Source: Nocardioides sp.
GTDB taxonomy: Bacteria; Actinomycetota; Actinomycetes; Propionibacteriales; Nocardioidaceae
DNA: 64,000 nucleotides
Assembly (NCBI GenBank): GCA_020636915.1
Contig: JACJWV010000010.1
Coordinates: forward strand, 62,001 to 126,000
Direction of reading: 5' to 3'
Shown here: piece after piece, positions 17,940-25,858 of the stretch
Numbering within the stretch: the first letter of the stretch is position 1
Layout of the letters: each line of letters opens with the position of its first letter
The notes under the pieces: model-generated
Seen by the model: the letters and a program-made list of their open reading frames with translations, nothing else
The model's database searches: none
What the model was told of the DNA's origin: nothing
Made by a program: the position numbers and the translations under genes

Positions 17940-18695
17940 TCAACGCCCCGGTGGGAGCGCCGTGCGCGGGTCGAACCCGAACGGGAGCTCGAGCCGGTGC
18001 TCCTCCATGAGGACCTCGTCGGTGAGCACGTCGTACGTCGCGCCGTCCGCGACGACGGTGCCGCCGCTGAGCACCACCGAGCGCGGGCACAGCTCGAGCG
18101 CGTACGGCAGGTCGTGGGTCACCATCAGCACCGTGACGTCGAGCGAGCGCAGGATGTCGGCGAGCTCGCGTCGCGAGGCGGGGTCGAGGTTGGACGACGG
18201 CTCGTCGAGGACCAGGATCTCGGGCTCCATCGCGAGCACGGTCGCGACGGCGACCCGCCGGCGCTGGCCGTAGGAGAGGTGGTGGGGCGGGCGGTCGACG
18301 TACTCGGCCATGCCGACCTGGTCCAGCGCCGCCATCACCCGCCGGTCGAGCTCGGCGCCGGCCAGACCGAGGTTGGCGGGGCCGAAGGCCACGTCGGCAC
18401 GCACGGTCCCCATGAAGAGCTGGTCGTCAGGGTCCTGGAACACGACACCGACGCGACGGCGGATCTCGCGCAGGTTGGCCTTCTCGACCGGGAGGCCGCT
18501 GACCGCCACGCTGCCCGCTCCCGCCTGGAGGATGCCGTTCAGGTGCAGCACCAGGGTCGTTTTGCCGGCGCCGTTGGGCCCCAGGAGGGCGACCCGCTCG
18601 CCACGGTGGACGTGCAGGTCGACCCCGAACAGGGCCTGGTGGCCGTCGGGGTAGGCGTAGGCGAGGCCCCGCACGTCGAGGACGGGGACGCTCAC
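17940..18695 (-). CDS. cbiO: Cobalt/nickel ECF transporter ATPase CbiO
   Basis: A 251-residue ABC ATPase: Walker A LGPNGAGKTT, signature LSYGQRRRVAVA, Walker B ILVLDEPSSNLDP, and a switch His in VLMVTHDLPYA. This is the energy-coupling-factor type that powers Co2+ or Ni2+ uptake with CbiQ, CbiN and CbiM. The GTG at 18695 overlaps the CbiQ stop by four bases (GTGA), which decides the start over a longer open frame. Last gene of the cbiMNQO operon. Confidence 0.9.
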   Translation of the reverse strand: MSVPVLDVRGLAYAYPDGHQALFGVDLHVHRGERVALLGPNGAGKTTLVLHLNGILQAGAGSVAVSGLPVEKANLREIRRRVGVVFQDPDDQLFMGTVRADVAFGPANLGLAGAELDRRVMAALDQVGMAEYVDRPPHHLSYGQRRRVAVATVLAMEPEILVLDEPSSNLDPASRRELADILRSLDVTVLMVTHDLPYALELCPRSVVLSGGTVVADGATYDVLTDEVLMEEHRLELPFGFDPRTALPPGR

Positions 18696-19360
18696 CGCGG
18701 CATCCTCCCGGTGTACCCCCGCGACAGCATCGCGAGGTGGACCCGCTCCCCGCGTTCGTAGGAGCGGATGAAGAGCGCGCCCGCCGAGCGGGCGAGCACG
18801 GGCCAGTGCCGGGGGTTGCGGGCGTCGAAGCCGCGCGCCTCTCGGGCGATCCTCATCCGGTGCATCTCGCCGGTCACGACATCGAGGTAGCGGACCATGA
18901 ACGCCATGATCTGCACCAGCTGGACGGGCAGCCGGAGCCGTTCGAGGCCGGCGAGGAGATCCTGCGGCTCGGTGGTGGCTGCCAGGGTCAGGCTGGCGAG
19001 CACGCCGAGGGTGCCCTTCACGAGGAGCGCGATGCCCGCCTCCAGGCCGTGCTGGCTGACCGAGACGCCCAGGACCTCGGTCTGCGGGCCCGTTGCGACG
19101 AACGGCAGGAGGAGCGCGAAGAAGACGAACGGCAGCTCCACCACCGACCGCTTCAACAGGTAGGTGAGCGGGACCCGCGAGATCGCGATCACCACGACGA
19201 GAGCCAGGAGGTAGAGGGCGAACGCGGCGTACCACGTGCGTGGGGTCGCCACGACCACGATCATGAAGCCGAGCAGCGCCAGCACCTTCAGGTGCGCCGG
19301 GGCCCGGTGGATCGCCGAGTGGCCGTGGAAGTGCAGCTTGTGGCCGTGCCCGGCGCCCAT
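18692..19360 (-). CDS. cbiQ: Cobalt/nickel ECF transporter T component CbiQ
   Basis: A 222-residue transmembrane coupling protein with a His-rich N-terminus (MGAGHGHKLHFHGHSAIH) that may bind metal. About five hydrophobic helices precede the Ala-Arg-Gly coupling motif (REARGFDARNP) and a second one (LSRGYTGRMPR) that contacts the ATPase. It sits between CbiN and CbiO, as in nickel/cobalt operons. The His cluster is typical of Co/Ni CbiQ and argues against a vitamin transporter. Confidence 0.9.
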   Translation of the reverse strand: MGAGHGHKLHFHGHSAIHRAPAHLKVLALLGFMIVVVATPRTWYAAFALYLLALVVVIAISRVPLTYLLKRSVVELPFVFFALLLPFVATGPQTEVLGVSVSQHGLEAGIALLVKGTLGVLASLTLAATTEPQDLLAGLERLRLPVQLVQIMAFMVRYLDVVTGEMHRMRIAREARGFDARNPRHWPVLARSAGALFIRSYERGERVHLAMLSRGYTGRMPR

Positions 19361-19370
19361 CAGCGACTCA

Positions 19371-19634
19371 TCACTCGGTCGGGTCGGAGTGCCGACGGCG
19401 TACGACGTAGGTGACGCCGGCGGCCAGGGCCAGCACCACGACCACGCCGACGATGCCGGTGACCGGACCGTAGCCGCCGACGACGCTGTCGTGGGTGCGT
19501 CCGGTGTGGTCGAAGCCGTGGTCCTGCGACACCTTGGTCAGGCCGTCGGGCGCGGACGAGGCGAAGATGCTCACCACGCCGGCGAGCAGCAGCGCGACGG
19601 CGACGCCGGTCAGCACGACCCAGCGCGTCCTCAT
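19371..19634 (-). CDS. cbiN: Cobalt/nickel transporter auxiliary protein CbiN (PDGLE domain)
   Basis: An 87-residue protein with two membrane helices around an extracytoplasmic loop holding the PDGLE-type motif (SSAPDGLTKVSQDHGF). The ATG at 19634 overlaps the CbiM stop (ATGA). CbiN or its PDGLE variant is needed by CbiM for metal loading. It lies 10 bases before cbiQ. Confidence 0.85.
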   Translation of the reverse strand: MRTRWVVLTGVAVALLLAGVVSIFASSAPDGLTKVSQDHGFDHTGRTHDSVVGGYGPVTGIVGVVVVLALAAGVTYVVRRRHSDPTE

Positions 19635-20320
19635 GCGACGACCCGCGGCTTGATCTCCAGCTCCCGGCGGGCGAGCACGCGGCGGGCGCCGTACACCAGG
19701 TCGGGCCGGACGGCGACGATCGCCCCGACGGCCAGGAAGGTGATCACGCCCTCGCCGACACCGATGAGGAGGTGCACGCCGACCATCGCCGTGGCCAGGC
19801 TGTCGATCGGGATGTCGGCCGTCCCGCCCACCGCGTAGAGCAGCACGAACGCGAGCGCGGCCACCGGCACCGAGACGAAGGCGGCGAGGCCGGCGGCTGC
19901 CGGCACCACCGACAGCCTCTTGGGCAGGGCCAGCTGGAGCGCGCGGAAGACGAGCCAGCCGACTGCGACCGTCGTGACCCCCATGAGCATGATGTTGGTG
20001 CCGAGGGCCGTGATGCCGCCGTCCGCGAAGAGCAGGCACTGGACGATGAAGACGGTGCTCATGCACAGCACCGCTGTCCACGGCCCGACCAGGACCGCAG
20101 CGAGGGCGCCACCGAGCAGGTGCCCGCTCGTCCCGCTCGCGACCGGGAAGTTCAGCATCTGCACCGCGAAGATGAACGCCGCGACCAGGCCGGCCATCGG
20201 AGCGGTCTTGTCGTCGAGCTCGCGACGGGCCTTGACCAGCGAGATCCCGACGCACGCGACCGCGGCCGCACCGGTGGCCATCGACGTCGGCGCGTCGAGG
20301 AAGCCGTCGGGGACGTGCAT
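19631..20320 (-). CDS. cbiM: Cobalt/nickel substrate-binding component CbiM
   Basis: A 229-residue membrane protein starting MHVPDGFLD. The mature N-terminal Met-His, with a further internal His, makes the metal site of CbiM/NikM. Typical segments: FAVQMLNFPVASGTSGHLLGG and LLIGVGEGVITFLAVG. It is the first gene of cbiMNQO. Whether cobalt or nickel is the natural cargo cannot be settled from this sequence alone. The upstream region carries a Fur-family-like site rather than a cobalamin riboswitch. Confidence 0.9.
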   Translation of the reverse strand: MHVPDGFLDAPTSMATGAAAVACVGISLVKARRELDDKTAPMAGLVAAFIFAVQMLNFPVASGTSGHLLGGALAAVLVGPWTAVLCMSTVFIVQCLLFADGGITALGTNIMLMGVTTVAVGWLVFRALQLALPKRLSVVPAAAGLAAFVSVPVAALAFVLLYAVGGTADIPIDSLATAMVGVHLLIGVGEGVITFLAVGAIVAVRPDLVYGARRVLARRELEIKPRVVA

Positions 20321-20377
20321 CGTGCCTCCTGGGCAGCGCTAGGTTGGCTCGTGGTGGCGTTCGCTGCCCACCCTACG

Positions 20378-20400
20378 TTATTGCGAATCGTTTGCGAGAA
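20378..20400. promoter_or_regulatory. Fur-family-type operator (Nur/Zur-like) between cbiM and bcp
   Basis: The sequence TTGCGA-N5-TTGCGA (20381-20397) matches the layout of the Streptomyces nickel regulator Nur box (TTGCAA-N5-TTGCAA). The wider 23-base site is a quasi-palindrome of Fur-family type. On the minus strand TAGGGT, a good -10 box for cbiM, lies just beyond it, so binding would block the -35 region. On the plus strand it ends at the ribosome site of bcp. Metal-dependent repression of cbiMNQO is inferred. Confidence 0.5.
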
Positions 20401-20409
20401 GGAGTCCGC

Positions 20410-20916
20410 GTGAGCCAGCCCGACCGCCTCTCCCCCGGCGACACCGCCCCGGAGTTCACCCTCACCGACGATGCCGGGAACGAGGTGGCACTCAGCGACT
20501 TCCTCGGCCGGAAGGTGATCGTCTACTTCTACCCCGCGGCGATGACCCCCGGCTGCACCAAGCAGGCGTGCGACTTCACCGACTCCCTCGACTCGCTGCG
20601 CGCCGAGGGCTACGAGGTGCTCGGGATCTCGCCGGACAAGCCGGCGAAGCTCGCGAAGTTCCGCGAGCGCGACCACCTCACGATCACGCTGCTCTCCGAC
20701 CCCGATCGCACGGTGATGCGGGAGTACGGCGCGTTCGGCGAGAAGAAGCTCTACGGCAAGCTCGTCGAGGGCGTGATCCGCTCGACCGTCGTCGTCGACG
20801 AGGACGGCAAGGTCTTCCTCGCGCAGTACAACGTCAAGGCCACCGGACACGTCGCCAAGCTCCGCAAGGACCTCAAGCTCAACCTCGCCGACGAGCAGCC
20901 CGGCAACGGCGCCTGA
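20410..20916 (+). CDS. bcp: Thioredoxin-dependent thiol peroxidase (Bcp/PrxQ)
   Basis: A 168-residue atypical 2-Cys peroxiredoxin of the BCP/PrxQ class that reduces peroxides using thioredoxin. The peroxidatic Cys49 lies in AMTPGCTKQAC and the resolving Cys54 is five residues on. APEFTL and the GVIRSTVVVD region are typical. GAAGGAG (20398-20404) precedes the GTG at 20410, which fixes the start; the longer open frame runs through the operator. The shared intergenic operator with the metal importer suggests it could respond to the same metal regulator. Confidence 0.9.
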   Translation: MSQPDRLSPGDTAPEFTLTDDAGNEVALSDFLGRKVIVYFYPAAMTPGCTKQACDFTDSLDSLRAEGYEVLGISPDKPAKLAKFRERDHLTITLLSDPDRTVMREYGAFGEKKLYGKLVEGVIRSTVVVDEDGKVFLAQYNVKATGHVAKLRKDLKLNLADEQPGNGA

Positions 20917-20926
20917 GGTTCCGGCC

Positions 20927-21008
20927 GGGCGGGACGACGAAGTCCGACGCGGGACGACGAAGTTTTGTCGTCCCGCGTCGGATTTCGTCGGCCGGCCGAC
21001 GAAACTCG
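20927..21008 (+). repeat. Palindromic repeat family, copy B
   Basis: Same element as 8251-8334 and 47294-47375. The inner stem is CGGGACGACGAA/TTTGTCGTCCCG, the middle arms here are CCGACG/CGTCGG, and the perfect palindrome GTCGGCCGGCCGAC closes the unit. It starts 10 bases after the bcp stop and ends about 60 bases before a tRNA. Confidence 0.85.
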
Positions 21009-21069
21009 CACGCGGTCCCGGCAGCCGGGGCCCCGTGCCGTCACGGGAACCTGAGAGACTGACCGCCGC

Positions 21070-21143
21070 GCGCCCGTAGCCCAATTGGCAGAGGCCCCAG
21101 GTTTAGGTCCTGGACAGTGAGAGTTCGAGTCTCTCCGGGCGCA
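21070..21143 (+). tRNA. tRNA-Leu (anticodon UAG) with short variable arm
   Basis: A good cloverleaf: GCGCCCG/CGGGCGC acceptor, a D arm with AATTGGCAG, anticodon stem CCAGG/CCTGG around TTTAGGT (anticodon TAG), and T arm GAGAG-TTCGAGT-CTCTC. The discriminator is A, and CCA is not encoded. Oddly for leucine, the variable region is only ACAGT (five bases, class I), whereas leucine tRNAs normally carry a long extra arm. The anticodon arm and T arm are otherwise intact, so it may be functional or a specialised tRNA. Confidence 0.75.
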
Positions 21144-21157
21144 CCGCGGAGCAGCCG

Positions 21158-21907
21158 TCAGGCGTCGCCGAGGTCGGCGTACAGGTCCGGCAGTCGTACG
21201 GCGAGGTGGTTCATCTCCTGGGCGCAGTGCACGAGCAGCGCCCGCGCCTCCAGCTCGGTGCGCCGGGTGAACGGGCGCAGCAGGGTGGTCGACGCCCGGC
21301 GTGCCCGGGCACCGGTGCCACGCAGGACCGCGAGGCTCCCGCCGAGCCGGAAGCGCGACCACATCTCGCTGCCGCCCTCGACCGCGCGGACGTCGTGCAC
21401 GAACCAGCCGATGTCCACCGGCACCTGCGAGGAGCCGAGCACGGCACAGACGCGCGTTCCCGAGTCGGGGTGCGGTTCGACCAACCCGAGGTCGCCCGGC
21501 GGCACGAAGGAGATCGCGCCGTGGACCAGGGTCGACCCGAGGTACTCCACGACGTGCGAGGTGCGACCGAGGTAGCGCTCCCGTCCGCGGCGCGGGTCCG
21601 CGTCCGCCGCGTCACCGTTGATCCCGTCCGCCCACTGCGCGCTCACGTGGGCGCGGGGGTGCCAGAGCCGGTAGCGGCTGTCGCGGCTCCCGTGCCACCC
21701 GAACCACCAGTCCCACATCGACGGCGTCACGCCGGGCATCAGGGTGCGGACGGCCACCTCGATGCTCCGGTCGGGGTGCACGGCGTACCCGTCGGGGAGC
21801 GACCCGATCGCCGTCGGCGCCACCGGCCCGTGCTGGAGCGCCACGACCACGTGGTCCGGCAGCGCCGCCATCTCGAGGTCGAGGTAACGGCTCCACGGCT
21901 CGCTCAC
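21158..21907 (-). CDS. PhlG-like (DAPG hydrolase family) protein
   Basis: A 249-residue protein resembling the 2,4-diacetylphloroglucinol hydrolase family, whose members cleave C-C bonds of acyl-phenolics with a metal bound by His/Glu. Support: MWDWWFGWHGSRDSRYRLWH followed by PRAHV, and VHDVRAVEGGSEMWSRF, which show the family's W-H-x-W-x-P-x-x-H pattern. The GTG at 21907 overlaps the stop of the upstream oxidase (GTGA). With that oxidase and the divergent TetR gene it forms a small, probably aromatic-compound-related, regulated unit. The substrate is not known. Confidence 0.65.
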   Translation of the reverse strand: MSEPWSRYLDLEMAALPDHVVVALQHGPVAPTAIGSLPDGYAVHPDRSIEVAVRTLMPGVTPSMWDWWFGWHGSRDSRYRLWHPRAHVSAQWADGINGDAADADPRRGRERYLGRTSHVVEYLGSTLVHGAISFVPPGDLGLVEPHPDSGTRVCAVLGSSQVPVDIGWFVHDVRAVEGGSEMWSRFRLGGSLAVLRGTGARARRASTTLLRPFTRRTELEARALLVHCAQEMNHLAVRLPDLYADLGDA

Positions 21908-23229
21908 GACGCTCGCCCCATCCAGGAGTGGAACCGCCCCTCGGGGTCGTAGGCCGCGCGGATCCGGTCCAGGCGGGCCATCGCGTCGTCCGAGGCGAAC
22001 CGGGCCGGGCGAGCGCCGAGGTTCTCGTCGGCGAGCTGGACACCGGTCGCGAGATCGGCCATCGCGGCCATGTGCGAGCGGGACCAGTCGGCGTACGCCC
22101 CGTCGTCCTCCTCGTCCTGCCACGCGCCGTAGAGCGCCAGGTAGACCTCGTCCTCCAGGCTGTAGGCCATGTCCTGCCGCGCCGGCGACGGACCCCAGGT
22201 CAGCCACAGGAAGTGGGCAGGATGCGGCGGCAGGTCCGCGATCACGTCGAGCAGTCGCGGCACGAGGTCGGCCGCCGGCGCGTGGGTCCACATGTTGTCG
22301 GTGGCGTAGCGGTGCCCGCTCGGGTAGTTCGACATCACCGCGTCGTACCACTCCGGCATGGTCGTGACCGCGAACGGCACCGCCACGAGCGCGCAGTCGC
22401 GGACCGGGCACGTCTCCAGCACCGCCAGGGCCTCCAGCGCCTCGGCCTCGGAGTCGGCGAAGACCGGCGAGGCGATCACCAGTGCCGGCTCGGCGAGACC
22501 CAGCGCGGGGATGCCACGCGAGCACACGATCTGCATCTCCACGCGACGATCGACGTCGGCGGCGATCTCGCGAGCCCAGGTGTAGACCTCCGCCGCGCAG
22601 TCGACAGGGTAGACGTACACGCTCGATCCGCACACCGCCGGACGCGGGTGCAGGCGGAGGTGGAAGGCGACCACCACGGCGAAGAAGCCGGGCCCCGAGC
22701 CCCGGGCCGCCCAGTAGAGGTCGGGGTGCTCGTCGGCGGAGCAGTGCACCAGCGTGCCGTCGGCCAGGACGACGTCGAGGCCGATCACGCTCTCACAGGC
22801 CGGGCCGAGCACCCGGCTGTTCCAGCCGTAGCCGCCCTGGAGGAGGTACCCACCCACCGCCACCCCGCGGCAGTGGCCCGCGGGGAAGAAGAGGTCGTGG
22901 GCCTCGAGCTCGGCGGCCAGCTCGCTGCCCCGGCACCCCGGACCGACCACGGCGGTCCTCGCCGCCACGTCGACGGCGGTCGAGTCGAGCCGCGACACGT
23001 CCAGGAGGAGTCCGCCGTCGCGCACGTGGTTGGCCGACCAGCTGTGACCCCCGGACCGGATCCCCACCCGCAGGCCTCTGTCGGCGGCGTACCGAACCGC
23101 CGCCACCACGTCGTCGACCGTGGCCGCCCGGACCACCAGGTCCGGGAACCGGTCCGGCAGCCGAGCGTTCCAGACCGTGGCCCGTCGGGCGTCCTCGTAG
23201 CCGTCGTCACCGCGCTCGAACCAGCTCAT
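21904..23229 (-). CDS. Berberine-bridge-type FAD-linked oxidase, likely bicovalent flavin
   Basis: A 441-residue FAD_binding_4/BBE protein. IRSGGHSW carries the His that links to the 8-alpha position of FAD. GHCRGVAVGGYLLQGGYGW carries the Cys that makes the second (6-S-cysteinyl) bond in berberine-bridge-type enzymes. The C-terminus ends with the BBE motif (YDPEGRFHSW). Such oxidases act on sugars, alkaloids or secondary metabolites with O2. There is no signal peptide. It is transcribed from a leaderless promoter next to a TetR gene and is followed by a PhlG-like hydrolase. Confidence 0.85.
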   Translation of the reverse strand: MSWFERGDDGYEDARRATVWNARLPDRFPDLVVRAATVDDVVAAVRYAADRGLRVGIRSGGHSWSANHVRDGGLLLDVSRLDSTAVDVAARTAVVGPGCRGSELAAELEAHDLFFPAGHCRGVAVGGYLLQGGYGWNSRVLGPACESVIGLDVVLADGTLVHCSADEHPDLYWAARGSGPGFFAVVVAFHLRLHPRPAVCGSSVYVYPVDCAAEVYTWAREIAADVDRRVEMQIVCSRGIPALGLAEPALVIASPVFADSEAEALEALAVLETCPVRDCALVAVPFAVTTMPEWYDAVMSNYPSGHRYATDNMWTHAPAADLVPRLLDVIADLPPHPAHFLWLTWGPSPARQDMAYSLEDEVYLALYGAWQDEEDDGAYADWSRSHMAAMADLATGVQLADENLGARPARFASDDAMARLDRIRAAYDPEGRFHSWMGRAS

Positions 23230-23237
23230 GGCGGGCG

Positions 23238-23266
23238 ACCCTACGGTTTTAGATGTCAGTTGACAA
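23238..23266 (-). promoter_or_regulatory. Promoter and TetR-type operator of the oxidase-hydrolase operon
   Basis: On the minus strand TTGTCA (23266-23261) and TAGGGT (23243-23238) are exactly 17 bases apart. The ATG at 23229 comes 8 bases after the -10 box, implying a leaderless mRNA. The -35 box lies in the dyad TGTCA-GT-TGACA (23254-23265), a likely operator for the divergent TetR protein. That gene has its own TAGGCT six bases before its GTG. Confidence 0.6.
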
Positions 23267-23287
23267 CAAATGGTCTAGGCTACGTCC

Positions 23288-23905
23288 GTGACCGGTCCAG
23301 GACGTCCCCGCCAGGTCGACGACGAGACGATCTTCGTCGTCGCCCTCGAGGCGTTCGCGTCGCAGGGGTACGACGCGGTGTCGCTGCGCGACCTCAACCG
23401 GACGCTCGGGGTCAGCCACGGGATGCTCGCTCGCCGGTTCGGCGACAAGGACCGGCTGTGGGAGGCCACCGTCCGGTGGGCCTTCCGGCGGCACCACGAA
23501 CGCCTGCTGGCCGCGCTGGCCGGGGGCGGGGAGGACGACCTGGACCTGCTCCGTCGCGTGCTGCGCGAGTTCGTCGCCACCGCGGCCGACCTCCCCGACC
23601 TGCACCGGCTCGTGACGCAGGAGGCCTGCCGGGAGTCGCCCCGGGTGGACACCCTCTTCGAGGTCGCCGTGGCGCCGCTGTTCGACCACGGGCTGCGGGA
23701 CCTGCTCGACCGCCTCGAGCGGGACGAGCGGATCCGTCATGTCACCGGTCGCGACGCGTTCTTCCTCGTGGCGAACGGTGCCGCAGCGGTGTTCGCACTG
23801 GCCCCGCTGAGCCGCCGGTTCGACGCGGTGGACGGGCCGGTCGTGCCGGATTCCTACGCCACGCACGTGACGGACCTGCTCCTGGCCGCCGTGACCCTCC
23901 CGTGA
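23288..23905 (+). CDS. TetR family transcriptional regulator
   Basis: A 205-residue regulator. The N-terminal helix-turn-helix reads ALEAFASQGYDAVSLRDL, then LGVSHGMLARRFGDKDRL; the rest is the helical ligand-binding domain. It is divergent from the BBE-type oxidase with a 58-base gap containing a short dyad, so it most likely represses that operon and itself until an effector binds. TAGGCT at -10 distance and no ribosome site point to leaderless translation from GTG. Confidence 0.9.
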   Translation: MTGPGRPRQVDDETIFVVALEAFASQGYDAVSLRDLNRTLGVSHGMLARRFGDKDRLWEATVRWAFRRHHERLLAALAGGGEDDLDLLRRVLREFVATAADLPDLHRLVTQEACRESPRVDTLFEVAVAPLFDHGLRDLLDRLERDERIRHVTGRDAFFLVANGAAAVFALAPLSRRFDAVDGPVVPDSYATHVTDLLLAAVTLP

Positions 23906-23932
23906 CCCTCCCGTGACCTGGCCCGGGCCGGG

Positions 23933-24520
23933 TCAGCCGGCCTGGGCGTCCTCCTCGCGCAGGCGCGGGACGGTGATGAGCTCGGGCTTGAAGCCCCGCT
24001 TGTCGGCGAAGAACTCGCGGATCCGATCCATGTCGGCGACGACGTCACCGGTGAGCTCGAAGGTCGGCCCCCAGCCGACCGTGCGCGAGGGGCCGTCGAG
24101 GAAGGCGAGTGTGATCGGCAGGCCGGTCTGCTGGGAGATCCGGTAGAAGCCGGACTTCCAGTACTCCCCCTTGCTCCGCGTGCCCTCGGCCGCGATCCCG
24201 AGCAGGAACGACTCGTCCGTCTCCGCGTCCGCGAGCAGGGCGCGGATCGTCGCGCCGGGGTTGGCGCGGTCGAGCTCGACGGCGCCGGAGGCGCGCAGGA
24301 TCCACCCGAGCGGGCCCTTGAAGAGCGAGTCCTTGACCAGCAGCCGGATCTTGACCCCGCTGTGCCAGGCGAGCAGCTGGGTCAGGACCCAGTCCCAGTT
24401 GGAGGTGTGCGGGGCTCCGACGAGGATGCCCTTGCGCGGCACCTCGCCGACCACCTGCCACCGGATGAGGCGGAGCACCGCCACCGCGAGGGCGCGGCGG
24501 AAGCGGAAGCCCGCGCTCAC
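23933..24520 (-). CDS. 1-acyl-glycerol-3-phosphate acyltransferase-like (PlsC domain)
   Basis: A 195-residue lysophospholipid acyltransferase family protein. The catalytic HX4D motif is HTSNWDW, and the glycerophosphate-binding motif is AAEGTRSKGEYWKSGFYRI. It is shorter than full PlsC (~240), with only a weak hydrophobic N-terminus (RRALAVAVLRLIRW), and so belongs to the short soluble/peripheral branch. It would transfer an acyl chain to a lipid acceptor at the membrane. The GTG at 24520 overlaps the rdgB stop, so it is the last gene of the rph-rdgB unit. Confidence 0.8.
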   Translation of the reverse strand: MSAGFRFRRALAVAVLRLIRWQVVGEVPRKGILVGAPHTSNWDWVLTQLLAWHSGVKIRLLVKDSLFKGPLGWILRASGAVELDRANPGATIRALLADAETDESFLLGIAAEGTRSKGEYWKSGFYRISQQTGLPITLAFLDGPSRTVGWGPTFELTGDVVADMDRIREFFADKRGFKPELITVPRLREEDAQAG

Positions 24521-25116
24521 CGCAGCACCCGCGCGACGATCGGCGCCATCCGGCGCAGCGCCCAGCCGCGGTGCGAGATCGCGTCCTTGTCCTCCCGGGT
24601 GAGCTCGGCGGTGGTCACCCCACGCCGGTCGTCGGCCTCGAAGAGCACGTCGTAGCCGAAGCCACCGGTCCCGCGGGTCTCCCGGATCACCCGGCCCGGC
24701 ATCACACCGCTGGTCAGCTCCTCGCAGGTGGGGTGGACGAAGGCGACGGCGCACTGGAAGTGGGCGGTACGCCGCTCGTCGGGCACGTCCGCGAGCTGGT
24801 CCAGCAGCAGCCGGTTGTTGCGATCATCGTCCTTCGGCTGCCCCGACCACCGCGCGGACAGCACGCCGGGCATCCCGTTCAGCGCGTCGACGCACAGCCC
24901 ACTGTCGTCGGCAAGCGACGGCAGCCCGGTGGCGGCCAGGCCGGCCCGGGCCTTGAGGAGCGCGTTGCCCTCGAACGTCGGCTGGTCCTCGACGGGCTCG
25001 TCGTAGGGCTCGACGTCGTCGAGACCCAGCACCTCGATCCCGGGGAGGTGCTCGCGCAGGATGCGCTCCATCTCCTCGATCTTCTTGGCGTTGCGCGAGG
25101 CGAGGAACACCCTCAC
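24517..25116 (-). CDS. rdgB: Non-canonical purine NTP pyrophosphatase RdgB/HAM1
   Basis: A 199-residue XTP/dITP diphosphatase that removes damaged purine nucleotides. VFLASRNAKKIEEM is the substrate-binding start; further motifs are LADDSGLCVDALNGMPGVLSA, GTGGFGYD and SHRGWALR. The GTG at 25116 overlaps the rph stop by four bases and is the only start that fits the family's N-terminus; a 14-codon upstream extension is not conserved. The rph-rdgB order is conserved in actinobacteria (M. tuberculosis Rv1340-Rv1341). Confidence 0.93.
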   Translation of the reverse strand: MRVFLASRNAKKIEEMERILREHLPGIEVLGLDDVEPYDEPVEDQPTFEGNALLKARAGLAATGLPSLADDSGLCVDALNGMPGVLSARWSGQPKDDDRNNRLLLDQLADVPDERRTAHFQCAVAFVHPTCEELTSGVMPGRVIRETRGTGGFGYDVLFEADDRRGVTTAELTREDKDAISHRGWALRRMAPIVARVLR

Positions 25117-25838
25117 AGCGCCAGCGCCTCCTGCTGGAGCCGCGTCAGGTCCGCGCACCCCTTCTCGGCGAGCGCGAGCAGCGCGTCGAGCTCGGCGCGG
25201 TCGAAGGCCACGCCCTCGGCGGTGCCCTGGACCTCGACGAACTTGCCGTCACCGGTCATCACGACGTTCATGTCGGTCTCGGCACGCACGTCCTCGACGT
25301 ACGGCAGGTCCAGGCGGGGTACGCCGTCGATGATCCCCACGCTGACCGCCGCGACCGAGCCGGTGAGCGGCTCGCCCTTCAGCGCGCCGGTGGACCGCAG
25401 GTGGGCGACGGCGTCGGCGAGCGCGACGTACGCGCCGGTGATCGCGGCGGTGCGGGTGCCGCCGTCGGCCTGCAGGACGTCGCAGTCGAGCTGGATCGTG
25501 TTCTCACCGAGCGCCTGGTAGTCGATGACGGCGCGCAGCGAGCGGCCGATCAGGCGGCTGATCTCGTGGGTGCGGCCGCCGATACGCCCCTTGACCGACT
25601 CCCGGTCCGACCGCGTGTTGGTGGACGCCGGGAGCATCGCGTACTCCGCGGTGACCCAGCCCAGGCCCGAGCCCTTGCGCCAGCGCGGCACGCCCTCCGA
25701 GGCCGAGGCCGCGCAGAGCACCCGGGTGCGGCCGAACTCGACGAGGACCGATCCTGCAGCGTGGTCGAGCCAGCCGCGGGTGATCTTCACGGGGCGGAGC
25801 TCGTCGTCGGCCCTGCCGTCCTCTCGGGGAGTCGTCAT
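25113..25838 (-). CDS. rph: Ribonuclease PH
   Basis: A 241-residue phosphorolytic 3'-5' exoribonuclease for tRNA 3'-end trimming. ELRPVKITRGW, GSGLGWVTAEYAMLPAST, RTHEISRLIGRSLRAVID, DCDVLQADGGTRTAAITGA and the late TDMNVVMT segment cover the whole family. Length and start are standard. It lies in the murI-...-rph-rdgB block, from which an exporter and two-component system now separate it. Confidence 0.95.
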   Translation of the reverse strand: MTTPREDGRADDELRPVKITRGWLDHAAGSVLVEFGRTRVLCAASASEGVPRWRKGSGLGWVTAEYAMLPASTNTRSDRESVKGRIGGRTHEISRLIGRSLRAVIDYQALGENTIQLDCDVLQADGGTRTAAITGAYVALADAVAHLRSTGALKGEPLTGSVAAVSVGIIDGVPRLDLPYVEDVRAETDMNVVMTGDGKFVEVQGTAEGVAFDRAELDALLALAEKGCADLTRLQQEALAL

Positions 25839-25858
25839 GCACCGACCCTAGAGGTGCG

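Noticed and set aside
17940..19235. One long fused protein covering CbiO and part of CbiQ
   Set aside because: The upper part is antisense-quality sequence in the wrong frame of CbiQ; the GTGA overlap marks the true CbiO start.
20321..20409. Cobalamin riboswitch before cbiM
   Set aside because: The gap is under 90 bases and shows no B12-box-like sequence; a Fur-family dyad explains it better.
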